Shown: piece after piece, positions 1 through 9,000 of the stretch
Position numbering within the stretch: position 1 is the stretch's first letter
How the letters are laid out: each line of letters begins with the position of its first letter
NCBI GenBank assembly: GCA_002779455.1
Contig: PEWM01000204.1
Span: 1 to 22,879, forward strand
DNA: 22,879 nt
Source of the DNA: Deltaproteobacteria bacterium CG07_land_8_20_14_0_80_60_11
GTDB taxonomy: Bacteria; Desulfobacterota; Desulfobaccia; Desulfobaccales; 0-14-0-80-60-11
Reading direction: 5' to 3'
Position numbers and translations under genes: made by a program
Notes under the pieces: model-generated
What the model was told of the DNA's origin: nothing
The model's database searches: none
Seen by the model: only the letters and a program-made list of their open reading frames with translations

Positions 1-1
1 A

Positions 2-1324
2 GCCACCAAGAGCGAAGTGACCCTGGCGCAAGAACAGAAAAATGAGGCCCACGGCTACCGCTGGCCGCAATTCGATGCCGTCGCCACCGGCGGGGTGATC
101 CCCAATGCCCGGCGGGGACAGGTGCGCCAGGTCGGCGAAGACAAAACCCTTTTCTATCCGGACCCCAAAGACAAGCTCCACGGCATGAACGTCTTTGGCA
201 ACCTGACTTTTGCCCTGGTTCAGCCTCTTTATACTTTCGGCAAAATCGCCTACCGGGAATCAGCCGCGGCCAAGAACATCGAGGTCAAAACGGCCGGGGT
301 GGACCTCAAGAAGGGCGAGGTCATGCTCCAGGTGGCCCAGGCGTACTACGGCCTGATCCTGGCCACCCAGGGCAAGGAGGCGGTGGCCGATGCCCGCACC
401 TACCTGCGGGATGCCCGGGAACGGGTTACTCGCCTCCTCCGGGTCAACTCGCCCAACGTCAAGGAGAGCGACCAGTATCGCCTGGCCATGTATGAAGGCG
501 GGGTGGAAAAATTTGCGGCCCAGGCGGAAGAAGGCGCCAAGGTGGCCTACCTGGCCCTGAAAGCCCTGGTCGGCTATGGCCCCGGCCAGGATTTCCGGGT
601 GCCCCAGGAACTGCCGACGCCCGCACCTCCGGCCGGCGGCCTGGAACGTTTCATCCGGCTGGCCCTGGAGCAGCGGCCCGAATTCACCCAGCTCAAGAGC
701 GGCCTGGTGGCCAGGCAATTGCTGGTGGACGCGGCCAAGGCCGACCGCTATCCGTCGTTCTTCCTGGCGGTGGTGGGCCAGGTGGCCGGCGCCCCGGGCC
801 GGGATTACAACCCAGACCCGTATAACAATGATTTCTTTAATGACTTCGGTGCCTTGCCCATGGTGGGGGCCAAGTGGCACTTTGATTTCGGCATCCTGAA
901 AGCGAAAATCGGCCAGGCCCGGGCGGAACTTGACCAATTGCGGTACACCGAAAAGCATGCGCTCATGGGCATCCCGGTGGAGGTCGCCAAGGATTACGGC
1001 AAGGTCCAGGAAAATTACAAGGCTTCCCTGGGCATGGAGAAGGCTTATGTCAATGCCCGCCGCTGGATGGTCACCGCGTTCAGCAACTTCGACATGGGGC
1101 TGGGGAAAATGGACGACATCTTCCAGGCCTTTGAGCGGTTCGGCTCCTTCCGGGGCGATTACCTCATGGCCCTCTATGACTACAACCTGGCGGTGGCCCA
1201 GTTAGACAAGTCCTCCGGCGCTTTCCGGCAGAATCTGCCGGCGGAGGGCAAACCCGAGAAAAACCTCACGCCGGGCCGGGCCGTCCAGCCCGTGAGCGCT
1301 CCGGCCCCCGGCAAGACCAAATAG
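2..1324 (+). CDS. TolC-family outer membrane efflux protein, 5'-partial
   Basis: This is the C-terminal part of an outer-membrane channel of the TolC/OEP family, the exit duct of tripartite efflux or type I secretion systems. The frame is open to the left edge, so the first in-frame GTG at 17 is probably internal and the N terminus with its signal peptide lies outside the window. Visible features are long amphipathic helical stretches, two beta-type segments (near LTFALVQPLYTFGKIAYRES and VGAKWHFDFGILKAKIGQAR), and two related halves, which is the internal duplication typical of TolC proteins. The last about 30 residues are Pro/Ala/Lys rich and look like a periplasmic tail. An intrinsic terminator follows 30 bases later, so this is the last gene of its operon; the pump partners would be upstream. 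The substrate cannot be told from the sequence. Confidence 0.85.
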   Translation, partial: ATKSEVTLAQEQKNEAHGYRWPQFDAVATGGVIPNARRGQVRQVGEDKTLFYPDPKDKLHGMNVFGNLTFALVQPLYTFGKIAYRESAAAKNIEVKTAGVDLKKGEVMLQVAQAYYGLILATQGKEAVADARTYLRDARERVTRLLRVNSPNVKESDQYRLAMYEGGVEKFAAQAEEGAKVAYLALKALVGYGPGQDFRVPQELPTPAPPAGGLERFIRLALEQRPEFTQLKSGLVARQLLVDAAKADRYPSFFLAVVGQVAGAPGRDYNPDPYNNDFFNDFGALPMVGAKWHFDFGILKAKIGQARAELDQLRYTEKHALMGIPVEVAKDYGKVQENYKASLGMEKAYVNARRWMVTAFSNFDMGLGKMDDIFQAFERFGSFRGDYLMALYDYNLAVAQLDKSSGAFRQNLPAEGKPEKNLTPGRAVQPVSAPAPGKTK

Positions 1325-1355
1325 GCTTGCAGCCGTTACCACCGCAAAAAAAATC

Positions 1356-1387
1356 AGGGTGGGCCTTGGGGCCTGCCCTTTTTTTTT
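1356..1387 (+). terminator. Rho-independent terminator after the TolC-like gene
   Basis: A nine-pair stem (AGGGTGGGC at 1356-1364 with GCCTGCCCT at 1371-1379, including G-T pairs) encloses a six-base loop, and a run of nine T starts at 1379. It lies 32 bases past the stop codon at 1324 and closes the efflux operon. Confidence 0.85.
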
Positions 1388-1553
1388 AAGATTCGCTGGA
1401 GGATTACTCAGGGCGGGGGGCAGGGGCCTATGATCCAAAAGCCCCGCCGCCGCCCGCCTGACCGGCGAGAGGTTGATACTTCACATCTGGTCCCGGAATC
1501 AGGGACATCCATCCCGCCTGAACTGGTCTTCCGGCCCGCAATTTTGCATAAAG

Positions 1554-1687
1554 TAAACCACGAACCGGTTGCGGTGACAACCGGGGAGGTTTATCCGATG
1601 GAAATTTTCAGGCGCAGGAGGAATGCTGATGGTATCAGCCGCCACCTACAACCGGCAGGCTTGGGGCAAGATCTGGAACCTTCATGA
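1554..1687 (+). promoter_or_regulatory. Leader hairpin with an overlapping short ORF upstream of the muramidase
   Basis: A nested inverted repeat is seen: TAAACC at 1554-1559 pairs with GGTTTA at 1588-1593, and inside it CCGGTTG at 1565-1571 pairs perfectly with CAACCGG at 1578-1584 around a six-base loop. The 3' arm holds a strong Shine-Dalgarno-like GGGGAGG (1583-1589) placed eight bases before an ATG at 1598. That ATG opens a 29-codon frame ending at 1687, which overlaps the muramidase start at 1629 in another frame. This could be a translational control leader in which the hairpin hides the ribosome site; that role is inference. The rest of the gap from 1388 to 1553 shows nothing I can name. 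Confidence 0.4.
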
Positions 1688-2576
1688 CCTGCCCGAGGGG
1701 TGCCCCGTCTACCAGATCCTCCTTCAGGGCGATCTGGATGGCGATTTAACCCTTGAGCCCGAGGAATTGGACAAAATCGACTGGATGGCCTTTTCGGAGG
1801 CGGTGGGGGATTTTCAGGAACGGGCCGGACTGGCGCCGCGGGATGCGAAGCTGGGACCGGTCACCCTCCGGCGGCTCCGGGAATCCTACGGCGTGGCCCC
1901 GGCGCGGGACGAAGTTCTGCTGAGGTTGGGCGAGATGGAGTTCCGCCCGGCGGCCGTGCCGGTGAGCGAACCCCCCGGTCCGCCGCTGGTGGGGCGGACC
2001 CCGGAAGAGAGAAGCGTCGCTAGCCTGTGGAACCGTTACGGGGCGGCGATTTACCGGCAGGCCCGGGCTAACCGGTTGCCGGTGGAAACGGCGCTGGCCG
2101 TATTTTGCGTGGAATCGAACCTGGCGTACGACCCTCGGACCGGGCTGGTGATTATCCGTTTCGAACCCCATATCTTCCGAAGAAAGGCGGGACAAGAGGT
2201 AGCCTTTAGCCGGGGCGGGCAGCCGGCCGAATGGCGGAACCTGTCCCAGGCGTTCGACCTGGATGCGGACGCGGCCCTGTTGTCCACCAGTTACGGGCTG
2301 CCCCAGTTGATGGGGTTCAACTGGCAGGTTACCCGGCACCCCGACGTCCAGGCCATGGTGCTGGCTTTTCAGGATTCCTGCGAGGAACAGGTGGCCGGGT
2401 TTTTTAATTTTGTGGAACAAAACAGTTTAAACCGATATATCCTGAACGCCGACTGGCGGGGATTTACCCGGCGCTACAACGGTCCGGGCAACGTGGACGT
2501 CTATTCCGGCAGGCTCATCCGGGCCCTAAAAGCCGTCAACACCCTGAAAGAGGCCGGGGCCAGGCTGGCCGTCTAG
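1629..2576 (+). CDS. N-acetylmuramidase family (DUF3380) peptidoglycan hydrolase
   Basis: This is a likely lysozyme-type muramidase of 315 residues that cuts the glycan strand of peptidoglycan. Residues about 50-88 resemble a peptidoglycan-binding helical module (DFQERAGLAP, LGPVTLRRLRESYG). Residues about 128-305 match the N-acetylmuramidase domain: the candidate catalytic Glu162 in FCVESN, the FEPH motif at 178-181, SYGLPQLMGFN at 221-231, and a YNGPGN motif near the end. The ATG at 1629 is preferred over 1623 because AGGAGG at 1616-1621 is then seven bases upstream rather than one. No signal peptide or membrane segment is visible, so export would need a holin, another system or cell lysis. 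Such enzymes occur in prophages and also as stand-alone chromosomal genes; no phage genes lie nearby, so a housekeeping or secretion-linked role is as likely. Confidence 0.85.
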   Translation: MVSAATYNRQAWGKIWNLHDLPEGCPVYQILLQGDLDGDLTLEPEELDKIDWMAFSEAVGDFQERAGLAPRDAKLGPVTLRRLRESYGVAPARDEVLLRLGEMEFRPAAVPVSEPPGPPLVGRTPEERSVASLWNRYGAAIYRQARANRLPVETALAVFCVESNLAYDPRTGLVIIRFEPHIFRRKAGQEVAFSRGGQPAEWRNLSQAFDLDADAALLSTSYGLPQLMGFNWQVTRHPDVQAMVLAFQDSCEEQVAGFFNFVEQNSLNRYILNADWRGFTRRYNGPGNVDVYSGRLIRALKAVNTLKEAGARLAV

Positions 2577-2787
2577 GGTTGGGATTCATAAATTGTATGA
2601 TAAAAATCGAGCCATCCTTATGACACGGGAATTGAATAGCATACCTCCAAAAATATGGTGAAACCTGGTGCAAGTTTAGTGGAAACAGATTATTACTGTC
2701 CATGGAGATAAGATACTGGGAATCTATCAGGCTTCTCGGAGAGCCTTGGGGCCGGCGTGGTTCGGCAACAGGATTGAAACGGAAAAG
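2577..2787. other. Intergenic region before the chrA-like gene
   Basis: This 211-base spacer is clearly richer in A and T than the genes around it. A TATGAT hexamer at 2596-2601 resembles a -10 element, but I see no acceptable -35 partner at the right distance. There is no convincing terminator after the muramidase gene. Confidence 0.3.
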
Positions 2788-3972
2788 ATGAGAGAAATCG
2801 GCGCATCTCCCCCGGTTTGGGAAATAATCAAAGCCTTCCTGCATTTGGGGGTTACGGCCTATGGCGGCTTAGCCATGGTGGAGCCGATCCGGCAGCGGGT
2901 CGTGAAGGAAAAGGGCTGGCTTAACCAGAAAGAGTTTCTGGACGGGTTGGCCCTGTGCCAGATGGTGCCCGGGGCTACGGTAGTGCAGTTGGCCACCTAT
3001 GTGGGCTACCGTCTCGGGAGAACCCCCGGGGCTTTGGCGGCAGCCGCGGGTTTCATTCTCCCCGCCTTTGTCTTGATGCTGGGCCTGTCGGCGCTTTATT
3101 TTACTTATGGGAATATTGCCTGGGTCAAATCGGTCTCCCGGGGTCTGGGCGTGGTGGTCATTGCCCTGCTGCTTCAGGCCGTGTGGCACCTGGGCCGGAA
3201 TGTCAGAAAGCACTGGTTTGACGTGGGCATCGCCCTGCTGGCCCTGTTGGCCCTGTGGTTCCAGGCGAATTATATCTTAGTCTTTGTGGCGGCAGGCCTC
3301 TTGAGGTTGATCCTCAGCCTGAGGCTTCTGGCGGATCAGGTTCCCCCCCTAGAGCCGATGCATGGCCAAAAGCTGCCCGTAGGCACGATCCTCACCCATT
3401 TAGCTCTCACTTTACTGGCGCTGGCAGTTCTGGTAGGGGGATTATGGCGCCTGGACCCCAAGCTGGGTCTGATGGCCTCCACATTTTTCAAGATCGCGAT
3501 GGTCGCCTTCGGCGGCGGCTATGCCATGATCCCCATCTTGCAGTGGGACCTGGTGGACCACCTGGGATGGCTCACCCTCCAGCAGTTCCTGGACGGCATC
3601 CTCCTGGGGTTTGTCACCCCTGGACCGATTATCATCACCGCCACTTTCGTGGGCTACTGGGTGAAGGGACTCCTGGGGGCAATCGTCGCCACCGTTTCGA
3701 TCTTTTTGCCCCCCATCTTGATCATCATCTTCCTGACCCCGTTCTACCAGCGGATTAAAGAGGCAAAGTTGATGCGCCCGGTGATCCAGGGCATCCTGGC
3801 CGCCCTGGTGGGGATGCTAATTCTGGTGACCCTACAGATGGGAGCGGTTACCCTCACCGATCTTAAATCCCTGGCTTTAATGGCCGCGGCGAGCTTAGCC
3901 CTGATCGTCTTCAGGGTGAACCTCCTCTGGATCGTCGCCGCGGCAGCCGGCCTTTCCCTCTTCCTGTTTTGA
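2788..3972 (+). CDS. chrA: ChrA-type chromate transporter, two CHR domains
   Basis: This is an integral inner-membrane protein of 394 residues of the chromate ion transporter family, whose characterised members export chromate. It has the long bidomain form. The first CHR domain spans roughly residues 10-180 (TAYGGLAMVEPIRQRVV, LALCQMVPGATVVQLATYVG). The second spans roughly 215-390 (KIAMVAFGGGYAMIPILQWD, FVTPGPIIITATFVGYWVKG). Each repeats the FGG/YGG and PG motifs followed by several hydrophobic helices. The ATG at 2788 is preferred over an upstream TTG at 2746, because homologues usually begin shortly before the GxxxYGG segment and the TTG has a purine-rich site only two bases away. It stands alone, with no ChrB-type regulator next to it. 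Many ChrA homologues have no proven chromate role, so the substrate is inferred from the family. Confidence 0.9.
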   Translation: MREIGASPPVWEIIKAFLHLGVTAYGGLAMVEPIRQRVVKEKGWLNQKEFLDGLALCQMVPGATVVQLATYVGYRLGRTPGALAAAAGFILPAFVLMLGLSALYFTYGNIAWVKSVSRGLGVVVIALLLQAVWHLGRNVRKHWFDVGIALLALLALWFQANYILVFVAAGLLRLILSLRLLADQVPPLEPMHGQKLPVGTILTHLALTLLALAVLVGGLWRLDPKLGLMASTFFKIAMVAFGGGYAMIPILQWDLVDHLGWLTLQQFLDGILLGFVTPGPIIITATFVGYWVKGLLGAIVATVSIFLPPILIIIFLTPFYQRIKEAKLMRPVIQGILAALVGMLILVTLQMGAVTLTDLKSLALMAAASLALIVFRVNLLWIVAAAAGLSLFLF

Positions 3973-4637
3973 CCAGAGCCCGGCGTCAGAACATGGTACG
4001 AGTCAGCCGCGGCCGGTGGCAAATAATCTAGCGGGTTGTCAAAAAATCTGGCAGGCTGATGCAAAAACGGCGACTTCGTAAGTTATGCCGGGGGGATTGG
4101 CAATGGCGAGTTATTTCAAGGCCATGACGCCATTGGCGCCGTTCCAGGAGACAGGGAAAAAGATTTATTTTCATAAGCGGTATCCCCGACGCCGGCAGCG
4201 TTGGGGAACACTAATACCAATCTGCGCTAAAAAAGCTAATTTCCCTTCGTGCGTCTTACGCACCAGGAATGGCGCGTGAGACGCGCCCTACGGGTTTTAA
4301 TGCCTTGGAAAACCATTCTCCGAACCTGAAAATACCTTCTGAGAGCAACCTGGTATAAAGGCCCCATTTGTTTAGAAGCCATCCCGTTTTGCGGCTGCGG
4401 TTGGGGCTGGGGCCCCTTTCCCGGAAACCCAATTTAGGCGCAGGCCCCTGACCCGGGTGGTAATATGGTAACACCTGTGGCAATTTTACTCACAGCTTAT
4501 AAATAGTTAAAATATCAAATAGATACCCCAATAGCCGTCTTACCTCTGCCCCAAAACCCCCCGTGGCCTCCACTGACAGCTTGAACTTATTTTCCCAAGG
4601 ATGAGCCTGGGCGCGGGGTTTCCTCCGCCCGGCTTCA
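3973..4637. other. Long gene-poor intergenic region
   Basis: About 660 bases hold no frame that I recognise as a protein; the short open frames on both strands have low complexity and no known motifs. It contains a strong palindrome cluster at 4249-4284 and AT-rich patches (for example 4485-4530) unlike the neighbouring genes. No tRNA cloverleaf or other RNA gene could be made out. It may be a decayed gene or repeat remnant, or upstream control DNA for the operon that starts at 4678. Confidence 0.4.
4249..4284. repeat. Nested inverted repeat, REP-like
   Basis: GTGCGT at 4249-4254 and ACGCAC at 4258-4263 form a tight hairpin with a three-base loop. The same left arm (GCGTCTTACGC, 4251-4261) can instead pair with GCGTGAGACGC at 4274-4284 with a single G-T pair. 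The two alternative foldings share one arm. It lies between a transporter gene and the Met/Hdr operon, and no T-run follows, so it is not a standard terminator. It may be an interspersed palindromic repeat. Confidence 0.45.
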
Positions 4638-4654
4638 GGGCATAGGCCTTGCAT
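4638..4654 (+). promoter_or_regulatory. Candidate sigma-54 (-24/-12) promoter of the Met/Hdr operon
   Basis: GGGCAT, five bases, then TTGCAT fits the sigma-54 pattern TGGCAC-N5-TTGCA with two mismatches. The invariant GG and GC doublets are at the correct spacing. The predicted start would be near 4664, just before the first gene at 4678. A sigma-54-dependent activator gene lies downstream at 18109, which makes such control plausible, but a match of this length could occur by chance. Confidence 0.4.
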
Positions 4655-4677
4655 TGCTGAAATGAGAACCAATCACC

Positions 4678-5097
4678 GTGGCAGTAACTCGGTTCGGCAA
4701 ATCCGGGGCGCCGATGATGACGGAAAAGGGTGGCACACTGTTGATCGCGGAACGCGGCGGGGCCTTGTCGCAGAACCTGGATTTCTGGATCACCGAACAG
4801 GGACACCGGCTCAAAACCGTGGACAACCTCAAAGGCCTGCTCATGACCCTGCAGAGTGAAAAGATCAATGTGCTGGTCATGGATGTCCGCCTGCCGGAAG
4901 ATATGGGTTACGAGGCCATCTCCATCATCAAAGGATTAGACCGCAAACTGCCCATCATCATTACTGCCGATGAAAACAATCCGGAACAGGAAAGCCGCAT
5001 CCGGCAGCAGGGGATTTTTTACTATCATGTCAATTCCTTCGGCATGGATGACCTCATCTTAGCCATCTCCAACGCCATGGTGCGATCATCCCAATAA
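4678..5097 (+). CDS. Degenerate receiver-like (CheY-fold) protein
   Basis: This 139-residue protein has the alternating hydrophobic-strand/helix pattern of a response-regulator receiver and no output domain. The candidate phospho-acceptor Asp69 lies in VLVMDVRLPEDMGYEA, and a Thr follows in LPIIIT. Two hallmark features are lost. The N-terminal acidic pair that binds magnesium is replaced by LLIAERGG, and the conserved Lys of the last strand is replaced (YYHVNSFGMDDL, where VNSF stands for VKPF). It may therefore be a pseudo-receiver that acts by protein contact rather than by phosphorylation. It sits 18 bases before metF and is probably the first gene of that operon. The start is uncertain: GTG at 4678, or ATG at 4714 or 4717, which would remove a 12-13-residue leader; none has a strong ribosome site. 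Confidence 0.65.
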   Translation: MAVTRFGKSGAPMMTEKGGTLLIAERGGALSQNLDFWITEQGHRLKTVDNLKGLLMTLQSEKINVLVMDVRLPEDMGYEAISIIKGLDRKLPIIITADENNPEQESRIRQQGIFYYHVNSFGMDDLILAISNAMVRSSQ

Positions 5098-5115
5098 TCT
5101 GAGAGAGGGACCGCG

Positions 5116-5988
5116 ATGCCATTACAAGAGAAATTGACTTCCGGCGAATTCGTCATTTTAGCGGAGATGGAGCCGCCCAAAGGCACGGATGTTTCCGACA
5201 TGGTGGGAGCCGCCACCGGCGTCAAGCGGATGGTGGACGCCTTTGTGGTCCCGGAGATGAACAACGCCGTGATGCGGTTGAGTTCTCTGGGCGGGGCGCT
5301 CCTCTTGCAAAGCAGGGGACTGGAAACGGTGATGCAGGTGTGCTGCCGGGACCGCAACCGCCTGGCGCTGCAAGGCGACCTGTTGGCGGCGCAGGCCCTG
5401 GGAGTCTCCAATGTCATGGCGGTGGCCGGCGACGAGATCACCCACGGCGACCATCATCAGGCCAAGGCGGTTAACGACCTCAATCTCCTGGAACTGCTCG
5501 CCGCCATCCAGACCTTGCAGACCGGACGGGACCTGGCCGGGGTGGATCTCAAAGGGGCGCCGCAATTCCTGGTGGGCGCCACCGTCAAGGTGACCAATGA
5601 TGCCTTCGCCCTGAAGCAGGAACTGGCGAACCTGGACCAAAAAATTGCCGCCGGGGCCCGATTTTTCACCACTCAGCCGGTTTTCGACGTGGAAGCCCTG
5701 GAGAAATTCCGGCGTCAGTTGGGCGAGCGCCAGGCGGCCATCATTCCCACGGTGATGCTCTTGAAGAGTGTGGGCATGGCCCGCTACATCAACGCCCACA
5801 TGGAGATGAAAATCCCGGAAGTTTTGGTCACCCGGATTCAGAAAAGCTCAGACCGGGTCCGGGAGTGTGTGCAGATCGCCTCGGAATTCGTGGCTGCCGT
5901 AAAGAAACAGGGATTCCCGGGAGTGCTGGTCTCCACCATCGGGTGGGAGGACAAACTCCCGTCGATCCTGGCGGCGGCCGGTTTATAG
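5116..5988 (+). CDS. metF: Methylenetetrahydrofolate reductase MetF, first copy
   Basis: This 290-residue protein has the MetF flavoprotein TIM-barrel fold, which reduces 5,10-methylene- to 5-methyl-tetrahydrofolate in the methyl branch of the Wood-Ljungdahl pathway. Visible family marks are the active-site Glu17 in AEMEPPKG, the CCRDRNRLALQGDLL segment (76-90), the GD pair at 105-106 in VMAVAGDE, and Gln187 in FFTTQPVFD. A ribosome site GAGAGAGG lies seven bases before ATG. It is in one operon with hdrA (42 bases downstream), and a second MetF ends the same operon. The two paralogues are clearly different in sequence, so they may have split roles, for example one as core enzyme and one as a partner or a reductase for another electron carrier; that is inference. 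MetF proteins of this type lack the NADH site and depend on partners such as MetV and Hdr. Confidence 0.85.
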   Translation: MPLQEKLTSGEFVILAEMEPPKGTDVSDMVGAATGVKRMVDAFVVPEMNNAVMRLSSLGGALLLQSRGLETVMQVCCRDRNRLALQGDLLAAQALGVSNVMAVAGDEITHGDHHQAKAVNDLNLLELLAAIQTLQTGRDLAGVDLKGAPQFLVGATVKVTNDAFALKQELANLDQKIAAGARFFTTQPVFDVEALEKFRRQLGERQAAIIPTVMLLKSVGMARYINAHMEMKIPEVLVTRIQKSSDRVRECVQIASEFVAAVKKQGFPGVLVSTIGWEDKLPSILAAAGL

Positions 5989-6030
5989 CTGACTTTAGAG
6001 AATTTTATCAGGGTGATAAGGGATAGGATT

Positions 6031-9000
6031 ATGCCCGAAGAGAAAGACACAATGGCTAAGGAATCAGCCCGGGGTAAGGGCAACGTGGGCTCCGTGATGG
6101 TGGTGGGCGGCGGCGTGGCCGGCATGCAGGCGTCCCTTGACCTGGCCAACTCGGGCTTCTACGTCCATCTGGTAGAAACCAAGCCGGCCATCGGCGGGGT
6201 TATGGCCCAGTTGGACAAGACCTTCCCCACCAACGATTGCTCCATGTGCATTATCTCCCCCAAACTGGTGGAGTGCGGCCGGCATTTGAACATCGAGATT
6301 CACACCCTCACCGATGTGGCGGCCATTGACGGGGAGCCGGGCAACCTCAAGGTCACCCTCAAGAAACAGCCCCGGTACGTTGATCCGGCCAAGTGCACCG
6401 GGTGCGGCGAATGCGCTAACGTCTGTCCGGTGACCATATCGGACGCCTTTAACGCCGGCCTGGCCGACTGGAAGGCGGTCTATCGCCTCTATCCCCAGGC
6501 GATCCCCGCGGCCTTCGGCATCAAGAAGCTGGACCGGGCCCCCTGCACCCTGACCTGTCCGGCGGAGATCAATGTCCAGGGCTATGTTCAGCTCATCAAG
6601 CTGGGCAAATACGAGGCAGCCGTGAAGCTCATCATGGAGCGGCTGCCGCTGCCCGGGGTCCTGGGCCGGATTTGCCCGCATCCCTGCGAGGCCAAGTGCC
6701 GGCGCGGCGAACTGGATGAGCCCGTGGCCATCTGCAATCTGAAGCGGTTTGCCGCGGACCAGGTGGACCTGGGCGCCATCTCCCCGCCCCTGGTGGAGGC
6801 TAGAAGCGACCGGGTCGCCATCATCGGCTCCGGGCCGGCGGGGTTGGCCTGCGCCTATCACCTGGCGCTGAAAGGCTACCGCCCCACCATCTTCGAGGCC
6901 CTGCCTAAGGCCGGCGGCATGCTGCGGGTGGGCATCCCCGACTACCGGCTGCCCAAGGACATCCTGGACCGGGAAATCGACCACATCCTGCGCCTGGGGG
7001 TGGAATTGAAGACCAACACCGCCCTGGGCCGGGATTTCACCCTGGACGGGCTCTTCGACCAGGGCTATAAATCCGTGTTTTTGGGGATCGGCTGCCATGT
7101 GGGCAAGCCCCTGGGGATTCCCGGGGAGGAGGCCGAGGGCGTTATCCAGGGCGTGGAATTTCTGCGCCGGGCGAACCTGAAAGAACCCCTGACGGTGGGC
7201 AAACGGCTGGCGGTCATCGGCGGCGGCAACGTGGCCATCGATGTGGCTTGCACCGCCCGGCGGCTGGGCTCCGAGGTGACCATCGTCTACCGCCGGTCCC
7301 GGGAAGAAATGCCCGCCTTTGCCCATGAAGTCGAACAGGCCACCTGCGAAGGGGTGGAGATCGTCTTTCTGGCCGCGCCCCTGAAAGCGGTGACCGGCAA
7401 AGACGGCTCTGTCGTAAGGGTCAATGGCCTCATCTGCCAGAAGATGGAGTTAGGCGAACCCGACGCCTCCGGCCGGCGCAGGCCGGTGCCCATCGAAGGC
7501 GCCGAGTTCGAATTGCCGGTGGACATGATTGTGCCGGCCATCGGCCAGGAAGCGGCCCAGGGACCTTTAGCGGCCTGCGGCGTCAAGCTGTCGCGCCGGG
7601 GAACTATTGAAGTTAATGAGGTAACGTACGAGACCTCGCGGGCCGGGGTCTTTGCCGCGGGTGATGTGCACACCGGCCCCTGGATTGCCATCGAGGCGGT
7701 GGGCGGCGGCATCGAAGCCGCGGCGTCCATCGACCGGTATCTCCGGGGGGTGGACATGGTTGAGGGCCGCTCCGAAGGCGAGGAGGCCCACAAACGCTGG
7801 GCCGAGATTCCCAAAGACGAGGAAGGGGCGCCCCGGGAAGTGATGGCCGCCCTGCCGCCGGAGCACACCTGCACCTGCTTTGATGAAATTTCCCAGGGTT
7901 ACACCGAGGAACAGGCCCAGCGGGAGGCCGCCCGATGCCTCAACTGCGGGGTCTGCTCCGAGTGCATGCAGTGCGTCGCCGCCTGCCAGGCCGGGGCCAT
8001 CGACCACAGCATGAAGGCCGAAACCAAAGAGGTGAAGGTCGGGGCCGTGATCCTGTCCCCAGGATTTCAAACCTTCAGTCCCGTCAAGTGCGAAACCTAC
8101 CATTATGCCACTTTGCCCAATGTGGTGACCTCCCTGGAGTTCGAGCGGATTCTCTCGGCCTCGGGGCCCTTCGGCGGGCACCTGGTCAGGCCCTCGGACC
8201 ACCAGGAGCCCAAGAAGATCGCCTGGCTCCAGTGCGTGGGCTCCCGGGATGTTAAATACCACACCTACTGCTCCTCGGTCTGCTGCATGTACGCCATTAA
8301 GGAGGCGATGATCGCCAAGGAGCACGCGCCTTATCCCCTGGACACCGCCATCTTTTTCATGGACATGCGGACCTTCGGCAAGGACTTCGAACTCTACTAT
8401 AACCGCGCCAAAGATGAACACGGGGTGCGGTTCATCCGTTCCCGCATCCACAGCATCGATCCCCTGCCGGATGGTGATCTGCAAATCCGGTACGCGGATG
8501 AAAGCGGGGCAGACAAGACCGACGCCTTTAATATGATCGTCCTGTCCGTGGCCATGGAGGTGAGCCAACCCGCCCGGGAACTGGCCCAGACCCTGGGGGT
8601 GGGCACCAACGCCCACGATTTTGTGGCCACCTCACCCTTTGCGCCCGTGTCGGCCGATCGTTCGGGCATCTATGTCTGCGGGGCCATGCAGGGTCCCAAA
8701 GACATTCCCGAATCGGTCATGCAGGCGTCCGCCGCGGCCGGGGCGGTGAGCGCCTCCCTGGGGGACGTCCGCTGGACCGAGACCAAGACCCGGCAGGCGC
8801 CCACACCCAAGGACATCAAACCGGAAGACGAACCCCGCATCGGGGTGTTCGTCTGCAACTGCGGCATCAACATCGGCGGCATCGTCAACATCCCGGAACT
8901 CCGGAAATACGCCGCTACCCTGCCCAACGTGGTGCACGTGGAAGACAACCTGTTCACCTGCTCCCAGGACACCCAGGTCCAGATGACCCGGGTCATTGAG

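Noticed and set aside
1554..1601. Resemblance of TAAACC...GGTTTATCCGATGG to the 3' end of c-di-GMP-I (GEMM) riboswitches
   Set aside because: The conserved 5' half of the riboswitch (the GGGCAAACC and ACGCAAAGC-type segments) is not found upstream, so the similarity is probably accidental.
4031..4057. TGGCAG...TGCAA near 4049 as a sigma-54 promoter
   Set aside because: The distance between the GG and GC doublets is one base too short, and no gene starts close downstream.
4085..4483. Short open frames on both strands in the 3973-4637 gap (such as 4085-4279 plus and 4256-4483 minus)
   Set aside because: No ribosome site, no recognised motif, and they cover the palindrome; they look like chance or repeat-derived frames.
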